From an uncultured Mycoplasmatota bacterium (lineage in GTDB: Bacteria > Bacillota_I > Bacilli_A > RF39 > UBA660), in the NCBI GenBank assembly GCA_900553855.1, contig USFG01000014.1, positions 1-28,209 on the forward strand: a stretch of 28,209 nt of DNA. The letters run 5' to 3'. Made by a program: the position numbers and the translations under genes. Under the pieces are notes generated by a model that saw only the letters and a list, made by a program, of their open reading frames with translations, searched no databases and had not been told where the DNA came from. Below are positions 23,248-28,209 of the stretch, piece by piece (positions within the stretch are counted from its first letter, which is position 1; every line of letters begins with the position of its first letter).

Positions 23248-24276
23248 ATGTACACAATTTATGATTATCTAAAATATTATGGAGATATAACAATTGATCA
23301 AATAAAATGGAATGTTCAAGATAATTTAATATGTTCACTTTTATCTTATTTACCATTTGAATCATTTAACAAAAAATATAATCTTAAAGATTTTTATAAT
23401 TATATTGAAAACAATAAAGAAAAATCTCTTCAAAGTAAATCAAGTCAAAAATCATTTGATTTATTAAAAAAGCTTCTTAATGTCCCCAGATATAATGATT
23501 TAATAATCGTTAATTCAGAATATATATTAAACAATGAAACTCAGTTTGGAGCAACTACATATAATATTGCCAAAAATACTATTGTATCTTATCGTGGATC
23601 TGATGATTCTATGATAAGTTGGATTGAAAACTTAAAAGTTGCCTATACTTATCCGACCATAACTCAAAATTATGCTATCAAATATTTAAATAAAGTAAAA
23701 GGAACAAATATCTATGTTAATGGTCATTCCAAAGGAGGAAATTTAGCCATAGTTAGCGCTATGGAGTGTAAAAGTAATATTTTTAATAAAATAAAGAGAA
23801 TAGATAATTTTGATGGACCAGGTTTAAGAAAAGAAGAATATTCTGCTAAAAAGTATAAAAGAATAATATCAAAACTAAATAATTATTTACCAAGTGATTC
23901 ATTTGTAGGCAGTTTATTATATAACAGTAATTATACATATATTAAATCAAATGGAATAGGAATAAAAGTTCATTATCCATATTCATGGCTTTTATTTGGT
24001 GAAGAGTTCATAAAGCAAAAGGCAAGCGCATTTTCATCTAAAATACATGATATAACAACAAATGGAATTTCTAAAATAAATCAAAATGACCTTCAAAAAA
24101 CATTTGATACAATTATAAATTATGTTATAGATAATAAAAAAGCCAAAATTAATTTTAAAGAAATATATAATATTATTTTAAATACTAAAGATATTGATAA
24201 AACAACTAAAGATTACCTAATTAAAATTTTAACAATTTTAGGAAATGAATTAATAAAACCAAAAAAAGAAAAGTAA
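23248..24276 (+). CDS. Mbeg1-like alpha/beta hydrolase (lipase class)
   Basis: 342 residues. The nucleophile elbow is NGHSKGGNLA with S161; FDGPGLRKEEY follows, and upstream NTIVSYRGSDDSMISWIENL is the usual 'fRGTdds' block. These three match the Mbeg1-like (DUF2974) family that is common in gut Firmicutes, with unknown natural substrate. No signal peptide, so cytoplasmic. AAGGAGG precedes the ATG. The gene ends in a bidirectional terminator shared with lexA. Confidence 0.88.
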   Translation: MYTIYDYLKYYGDITIDQIKWNVQDNLICSLLSYLPFESFNKKYNLKDFYNYIENNKEKSLQSKSSQKSFDLLKKLLNVPRYNDLIIVNSEYILNNETQFGATTYNIAKNTIVSYRGSDDSMISWIENLKVAYTYPTITQNYAIKYLNKVKGTNIYVNGHSKGGNLAIVSAMECKSNIFNKIKRIDNFDGPGLRKEEYSAKKYKRIISKLNNYLPSDSFVGSLLYNSNYTYIKSNGIGIKVHYPYSWLLFGEEFIKQKASAFSSKIHDITTNGISKINQNDLQKTFDTIINYVIDNKKAKINFKEIYNIILNTKDIDKTTKDYLIKILTILGNELIKPKKEK

Positions 24277-24312
24277 TAGTTTAACTTAATAAGTATATTA
24301 CTTTTCTTTTTT
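24262..24312. terminator. Bidirectional terminator between the hydrolase gene and lexA
   Basis: A perfect 16-base stem, arms at 24262-24277 and 24297-24312 (AAAAAAGAAAAGTAAT and its complement), gives a U tract on both strands. The arms overlap both stop codons. Confidence 0.88.
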
Positions 24313-24937
24313 AATTAATCTTTCTATAAAGACCGATTGCTTTTCCTAGAATTGTACAATTTGGAAGAATAATAGGTGCCATTGTATCATTTTCTGGTTG
24401 AAGTCTAATATGATCTTCTTCTTTAAAATATCTTTTTAAAGTTACTTCATTTTCTTCGGTCATAGCAACGATTATTTCACCATTTCTAGCAACTCTTTGT
24501 TTTTGTACGATAACAATATCTCCATCCAAGATACCAGCGTTAATCATACTTTCTCCTGAAACTTTTAAAGTAAAAATAGTCTCTTTTGCAGGTACTAATT
24601 CAACCGGTAATGAAAAATATTCATTTGGATTTTCAATTGCTTCGATAGGTGTTCCAGCAGTTACTTTACCAAGAAGTGGAACTTTAACAACCTCTTCATT
24701 TTTCGGAACAAATTCGTTTTCACATAAAACTTCAATTGTTCTAAATTTTCCTTTTCCTTTTCTAATAAATCCTTTTCCCTCTAATTGAGATAGATGAGAG
24801 TGTACAGTAGCGGGACTGGAAAGACTAAGTCCTTGACAAATTTCTCTTACTGTTGGTGCATAGCCATGACTAACAACATATTTCTTTATATATTGAAGCA
24901 CGACTTTTTGTTTTTTAGTTAATTTTTTTTCGTCCAT
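24311..24937 (-). CDS. lexA: LexA SOS repressor
   Basis: Represses SOS genes and cuts itself when RecA filaments form on damaged DNA. The N-terminal winged helix is LTKKQKVVLQYIKKYVVSHG, then YAPTVREICQGLSLSSPATV and HSHLSQLEGKGFIRK. The S24 peptidase domain has the cleavage site A94-G95 (KVTAGTPIEA), catalytic S130 (VSGESM) and K168 (VTLKRYF). 208 residues is full length. AAGGAGG lies before the ATG. It is divergent from a small membrane protein gene with a LexA-type operator at each promoter, the arrangement of lexA-yneA in Bacillus. Confidence 0.97.
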   Translation of the reverse strand: MDEKKLTKKQKVVLQYIKKYVVSHGYAPTVREICQGLSLSSPATVHSHLSQLEGKGFIRKGKGKFRTIEVLCENEFVPKNEEVVKVPLLGKVTAGTPIEAIENPNEYFSLPVELVPAKETIFTLKVSGESMINAGILDGDIVIVQKQRVARNGEIIVAMTEENEVTLKRYFKEEDHIRLQPENDTMAPIILPNCTILGKAIGLYRKIN

Positions 24938-24956
24938 AATTCCTCCTTACACGTGT

Positions 24957-24995
24957 ATATTAACATACCAATTGTAAAAAGTCAAACAATTGTTT
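24957..24995 (-). promoter_or_regulatory. lexA promoter with LexA-type operator
   Basis: In the minus sense: TTGACT (24985-24980), 17 bases, TAATAT (24962-24957). The 12-base perfect palindrome AAACAATTGTTT (24984-24995) overlaps the -35, which fits autorepression. A further perfect palindrome TACACGTGTA (24949-24958) lies at the -10/leader border and is unexplained. Confidence 0.85.
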
Positions 24996-25004
24996 AAAAT
25001 ATTA

Positions 25005-25033
25005 TTGACAAAAACATTTGTTTGATTTATATT
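25005..25033 (+). promoter_or_regulatory. SOS promoter of the small membrane protein gene
   Basis: Consensus TTGACA (25005-25010), 17 bases, TATATT (25028-25033). The near-palindrome AAACATTTGTTT (25012-25023) lies wholly within the spacer, so a bound LexA would block polymerase. It differs from the lexA operator at one of 12 positions. Confidence 0.87.
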
Positions 25034-25058
25034 AATATTGTTGGAAGGAGTGGTAGTA

Positions 25059-25199
25059 ATGACTAACACATTAAAAGAATATAAAGGACTAATTATTTTT
25101 TATCTAATCGTATTAATAATTATTGTTGCAATTGGTTTTCGGAGTAAACAAATTGATAATTACTCTAAAAACCTTAATATTATTACCACAATGGCTTAA
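25059..25199 (+). CDS. Small SOS-controlled membrane protein (46 aa)
   Basis: The frame starts MTNTLKEYKGLIIFYLIVLI and ends KNLNIITTMA. A polar start of nine residues, one membrane span (about residues 11-27) and a short positively charged, Asn-rich tail predict a one-pass protein. GGAAGGAG lies 9-16 bases upstream of the ATG. It is divergent from lexA and has a LexA-type site in the promoter spacer, so SOS induction is strongly suggested. The position equals yneA of Bacillus, which encodes a 103-residue cell division inhibitor with a LysM domain; here the LysM part is absent. It may be a minimal division inhibitor like SidA-type small proteins; that is inference. Confidence 0.82.
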   Translation: MTNTLKEYKGLIIFYLIVLIIIVAIGFRSKQIDNYSKNLNIITTMA

Positions 25200-25212
25200 A
25201 GTATGGTATAAT
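25183..25212 (+). promoter_or_regulatory. Extended -10 promoter for miaB
   Basis: TATAAT at 25207-25212 with TG one base before it (TGGTATAAT) and a weak -35 TTACCA (25183-25188) 18 bases upstream. The -35 lies within the end of the small SOS gene. No LexA-type site is present. Confidence 0.7.
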
Positions 25213-25235
25213 CATTAACGAAGTTGGTGATATAA

Positions 25236-26645
25236 ATGAATTATCCAAATATGGTAGATGCCAGAAAAAGAGGAAAAGAAGAAGTAAAATATATATATGA
25301 AAATCGTAATTATAATGAAGTATTTAAAGGAAAAAAATATTTTATTAAAACTTATGGTTGTCAAATGAACGTTCACGATAGTGAAGAAATTAAAAAGATA
25401 TTAGAAAATTTAGGTTATACCGAAATAGAAGATTATGAACAAGCAGATTTAATTATTTTAAATACTTGTGCTATAAGAGAAAATGCTCATGATAAAGTAT
25501 TTGGTTTTTTAGGAAGATGTAAACATTTAAAGAAAACTAATAAAGATTTAATTTTAGGACTTTGTGGATGTATGGCTCAAGAAGAAAATGTTGTAAAAGA
25601 AATAAGAGAAAAACATAAATATATTGATATAGTTTTTGGTACACACAATATGAATGAATTGCCTGATATGCTAATGAACTTCTACGGTAAACAATCAATC
25701 AATGTTTATAGCAAAGAAGGAGACGTAATTGAGTTCGGTAATCTTTATAAAAGAGATTCTAAAATAACAGCATGGGTAAACATAATGTATGGTTGCGATA
25801 AATTTTGTACTTATTGTATAGTCCCTTATACGAGAGGAAAACAAAGAAGTCGTAAATCAGAAGATATTCTAAAAGAAGTTAAAGAACTAAAAGAACAAGG
25901 ATATAAAGAAATAACTTTATTAGGTCAAAATGTTAATGCTTACGGTAAAGACTTAGATGGCGAAATTGAATTTAGTAAACTACTTGAAAAAGTTAGTGAT
26001 ATCGGAATTGAAAGAATTAGATTTGTAACATCTCATCCTTGGGATTTTACTGATAAAATGATTGACGTTATAGCATCAAGAGAAAATATTATGCCATATA
26101 TTCATTTACCATTACAAAGTGGATCAAATAAAATTTTAAAGTTAATGGGTAGGAGATATACGAAAGAAGAATACTTAGAACTATTTAATAAAATTCGTAA
26201 CAAGGTTAAAAATGCCTCAATAACAACTGACATTATAGTGGCTTTTCCTGGTGAAACTGAAGAAGATTTTAATGATACATTAGATGTAGTTAAGACATGC
26301 AAGTATGATGGCGCATTTACATTTATCTATTCTCCAAGAGAAAATACCCCTGCTGCTAAAATGAAAAATGATTTAACTGAAGCTGAAAAAGAGGACCGAT
26401 TACATCGTTTAAATGAATTAGTTAATAAATATTCTAAAGAAAGTAACGAAAGAATGCTTAACACAATTCAAAAAGTATTAGTTATTGGTGTATCTGAAAA
26501 AGATAGTAACAAAGTATGTGGATATACTGAAAATATGAAATTAGTTAATGTAACTGCACCTATGGATACTATCGGACAAATTATAAACGTTAAAATAACA
26601 GATGCTAAAAGTTTTAGTTTAGATGGAGAAATAATCGAAAACTAA
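25236..26645 (+). CDS. miaB: tRNA-2-methylthio-N6-dimethylallyladenosine synthase MiaB
   Basis: Radical-SAM methylthiotransferase that turns i6A37 into ms2i6A37 in tRNAs reading UNN codons. N-terminal UPF0004 domain with C42 (KTYGCQMN), C78 (NTCAIRE) and C112 (GCMAQ) for one iron-sulfur cluster. Radical-SAM cluster C187/C191/C194 (YGCDKFCTYCIVPYTRG), then RSRKSEDI and LLGQNVNAYGKD. C-terminal TRAM domain from about residue 404. 469 residues, normal. GGTGA precedes the ATG. A tRNA gene follows after 15 bases with no promoter between. Confidence 0.96.
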   Translation: MNYPNMVDARKRGKEEVKYIYENRNYNEVFKGKKYFIKTYGCQMNVHDSEEIKKILENLGYTEIEDYEQADLIILNTCAIRENAHDKVFGFLGRCKHLKKTNKDLILGLCGCMAQEENVVKEIREKHKYIDIVFGTHNMNELPDMLMNFYGKQSINVYSKEGDVIEFGNLYKRDSKITAWVNIMYGCDKFCTYCIVPYTRGKQRSRKSEDILKEVKELKEQGYKEITLLGQNVNAYGKDLDGEIEFSKLLEKVSDIGIERIRFVTSHPWDFTDKMIDVIASRENIMPYIHLPLQSGSNKILKLMGRRYTKEEYLELFNKIRNKVKNASITTDIIVAFPGETEEDFNDTLDVVKTCKYDGAFTFIYSPRENTPAAKMKNDLTEAEKEDRLHRLNELVNKYSKESNERMLNTIQKVLVIGVSEKDSNKVCGYTENMKLVNVTAPMDTIGQIINVKITDAKSFSLDGEIIEN

Positions 26646-26660
26646 ATTAAAGCTTTCCAT

Positions 26661-26737
26661 GCTGGAATAGCTCAATTAGGTAGAGCAACTGAATCGTAAT
26701 CAGTAGGTTGGAGGTTCAATTCCTCTTTCTAGCACCA
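26661..26737 (+). tRNA. tRNA-Thr (anticodon CGT), CCA encoded
   Basis: Acceptor stem GCTGGAA with TTCTAGC (one G-U pair); D arm AGCTC...GAGC; anticodon stem ACTGA/TCAGT around loop ATCGTAA, so the anticodon is CGT (reads ACG); T arm GGAGG TTCAATT CCTCT; CCA is encoded. Position 32 is A, where C or T is usual. A37 is expected to carry t6A made by the tsa genes of this window. Confidence 0.95.
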
Positions 26738-26773
26738 GATTAAAAATAAACTCGATCTTTTCGAGATAATATA

Positions 26774-26803
26774 AAAACTACTTTCAATTGCAAGTAGTTT
26801 TTT
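26774..26803 (+). terminator. Intrinsic terminator after tRNA-Thr
   Basis: AAAACTACTT (26774-26783), loop TCAATTGC, AAGTAGTTTT (26792-26801) followed by TT. A smaller hairpin CTCGA/TCGAG (26751-26765) lies between it and the tRNA. Confidence 0.87.
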
Positions 26804-26846
26804 CATATAATAGGAATTTCATGTTTAAGATGTTCTTCACATAATT

Positions 26847-27893
26847 CTAATCTAATCTATAAATTTTACCATTGCCATCCTTATTAGCAATTTTTCTATA
26901 ATCATCAATATGACTTAAAATATCTTCAATATAATCACATATATCATCTAATCTATCAATCTTACTAAGCATTCCTTCATCAATATTTTCTAATTTTTTT
27001 AAATCATTAATGTCTTTAACATCATCATTATCTAAGATTTCATCGCTATAAAATTCAACCCATTTTTTAAGCTCAATGATATCCTCATCACTTAAAAACA
27101 ATAAACCGGCTTTAAAAGAACAAACTATTGAATTAAAATCAATCATACTTTCAGAATATTCATCATCAAGTATGCTAAAATCTTCAATTAGTGCAAAATC
27201 TAATAAATTTTCTAAATCAATTTTCGTGTTCTCCAATCCAGTTTTAGAAAAAATATAATTTTCAAAAATATTGTATTTAGAATTTGTTTTAAGGTTATCC
27301 CAAAAAGAACAATTATTTATAACAAAATCATTATTTAACATTTCATCTTCAATTAATGGAGATACAAAAGAATATAAATATTTTCTCTTAACAACTCTTA
27401 AATCATCACATTCATTCAAAAATAACATATTCATTCTACGATATTCACGAGCTAAATTATAATTCATAATTTTAATATAATTTAAACTTTCTTCTTTATT
27501 AGATTCAAATATTTTTAAGTCAGTATCTAGATTGTCAGAAACAAACTGATTATCATTCATTAATATCATTTTAATTTTTTCATACATTCTATAATAACTT
27601 AAGTACTTTGCATTATCATAATCACATATCGCATAAATTGGACTAGATGCAAAGTCAGGTGCAGTAAGAGAGCCGATATATTCAAGTAATCCACTTAAGC
27701 GCTCATAACTATTACCAAAAGAATCAAATAAATTATTTTCACTAGAAATTAAAATTTTAAGCATTAATTTATATTTGTTATATAAATCAACATTTTCATT
27801 TTCTTCCAGCTCACCTAATTTAACATATACATTATATATTTTTTTATCAATATCAAAAATATTATTAATTATATCTATATCATTTTTATCCAT
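26847..27893 (-). CDS. Hypothetical acidic cytoplasmic protein
   Basis: 348 residues, no signal peptide or membrane span, strongly acidic and rich in Asp, Glu, Asn, Ile and Leu. Predicted almost all helical; the segments SDEDIIELKKWVEFYSDEIL and RLDDICDYIEDILSHIDDYR look like amphipathic or coiled-coil helices near the C-terminus. No domain recognised. AAGGGTGG lies before the ATG; stop is TAG. It is a single gene between the tRNA-Thr terminator and the rpsD terminator. Codon use is like its neighbours. Confidence 0.75.
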   Translation of the reverse strand: MDKNDIDIINNIFDIDKKIYNVYVKLGELEENENVDLYNKYKLMLKILISSENNLFDSFGNSYERLSGLLEYIGSLTAPDFASSPIYAICDYDNAKYLSYYRMYEKIKMILMNDNQFVSDNLDTDLKIFESNKEESLNYIKIMNYNLAREYRRMNMLFLNECDDLRVVKRKYLYSFVSPLIEDEMLNNDFVINNCSFWDNLKTNSKYNIFENYIFSKTGLENTKIDLENLLDFALIEDFSILDDEYSESMIDFNSIVCSFKAGLLFLSDEDIIELKKWVEFYSDEILDNDDVKDINDLKKLENIDEGMLSKIDRLDDICDYIEDILSHIDDYRKIANKDGNGKIYRLD

Positions 27894-27943
27894 TATTAAC
27901 CACCCTTACAAATAGAGTAGCATATAAAAATAAAAAATAAAAT

Positions 27944-27967
27944 AAAAAAGAACGAATTTCTTCGTTC
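27944..27967 (-). terminator. Intrinsic terminator of rpsD
   Basis: In the minus sense GAACGAA (27967-27961), loop GAAA, TTCGTTC (27956-27950), then TTTTTT (27949-27944). It starts three bases after the rpsD stop. Confidence 0.9.
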
Positions 27968-27970
27968 CTA

Positions 27971-28209
27971 CTATCTGTTATAGAATTCAACTACTAATGA
28001 TTCATTAACATCAGCGTTAAGTTCACTTCTTTCTGGATATCTAACATAAGTTCCAGTCATCTTATTAGCATCGAATTCAACAAATTTAGCTCTAGCAACA
28101 ACATTTTCTAAAGCTTGTTTCATTGCTGGATGATTTAAAGATTTTTCCTTAACACTAATTACATCACCAGGTTTAACTGTATAAGAAGGAATATTAACAC
28201 TCTTTCCAT
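27971..28209 (-). CDS. rpsD: 30S ribosomal protein S4, C-terminal part (partial)
   Basis: The visible 78 residues are the end of S4, a primary 16S rRNA-binding protein and assembly starter. They contain VNIPSYTVKPGDVISVKEKS within the S4 fold, RAKFVEFDANKMTGTYVRYP, then ERSELNADVNESLVVEFYNR and TAG. The ending VEFYNR is typical (VEFYSR in Bacillus). The gene continues beyond the window end. It is a lone gene, as in Bacillus, where rpsD is outside the large ribosomal operons and is autoregulated; its leader is not visible here. Confidence 0.97.
   Translation of the reverse strand, partial: GKSVNIPSYTVKPGDVISVKEKSLNHPAMKQALENVVARAKFVEFDANKMTGTYVRYPERSELNADVNESLVVEFYNR

Noticed and set aside
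27076..27462. Two plus-strand frames inside the acidic hypothetical gene
   Set aside because: Antisense shadows; Ser/Lys/Asn-rich runs arise from the reverse of Asp/Ile/Leu codons, with no ribosome sites.

Overview
The window is a continuous stretch of an AT-rich, gene-dense genome from a spore-forming low-GC Firmicute. It is probably an uncultured gut lineage near the Mollicutes/Erysipelotrichia branch of Bacilli. The support is as follows. AGGAGG-type Shine-Dalgarno sites and hairpin-plus-U-tract terminators are everywhere. The gene orders tsaE-tsaB-rimI-tsaD, spoIIGA-sigE-sigG-ylmC and lspA-rluD match Bacillus, and sigF-spoVACDE resembles clostridia. The 5S rRNA is only about 106 nt, a length typical of mollicutes. 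TGA is used as a stop codon and no long reading frame needs TGA as Trp, so the genetic code is standard (table 11). No IS, phage or CRISPR was seen.

Layout. 1-1130: the 3' end of a 23S rRNA gene and a short 5S gene. 1170-3717: t6A synthesis genes tsaE, tsaB and tsaD with rimI. 3762-6065: a small membrane peptide, a ZIP metal transporter, a YebC-family gene and an RluA-type pseudouridine synthase. 6057-8552 (minus): a second ZIP transporter and RNase J. 8553-11277: a control region with an exact Spo0A box, then sigF-spoVAC-spoVAD-spoVAE. 11321-15059: a zinc-ribbon membrane protein, thymidine kinase, a Cse60-like spore protein, a MurJ/SpoVB-type flippase and a small Met/Asn/Gly-rich protein. 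15121-16165: trmB and an orphan pseudopilin. 16220-19134: spoIIGA-sigE with a Spo0A-type promoter, a candidate small RNA, sigG and ylmC. 19118-22138: lspA-rluD, a TspO-like membrane protein and a rhomboid protease. 22194-24276: an internally duplicated membrane protein, a small protein and an Mbeg1-like hydrolase. 24311-25199: lexA divergent from a 46-residue membrane protein, with a LexA-type operator in each promoter. 25183-26803: miaB and tRNA-Thr(CGT). 26847-28209 (minus): an unknown acidic protein and the C-terminal end of rpsD.

How the genes work together. Three sporulation sigma factors (F, E, G) lie within 10 kb with the protease that activates sigma-E and the dipicolinate channel genes. 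Spo0A boxes sit at the sigF and spoIIGA promoters, and the spoIIGA promoter keeps the long -35/-10 spacing known from Bacillus spoIIG. A sigma-F/G-like promoter precedes sigG. This reads as a compact, working sporulation regulon. The anti-sigma genes spoIIAA and spoIIAB are not in front of sigF here.

The most promising new items are the LexA-controlled small membrane protein, the sigF operon without its usual regulators, the small RNA candidate between sigE and sigG, and the odd translation starts of both ZIP genes: one inside a terminator hairpin, one apparently at AUA.
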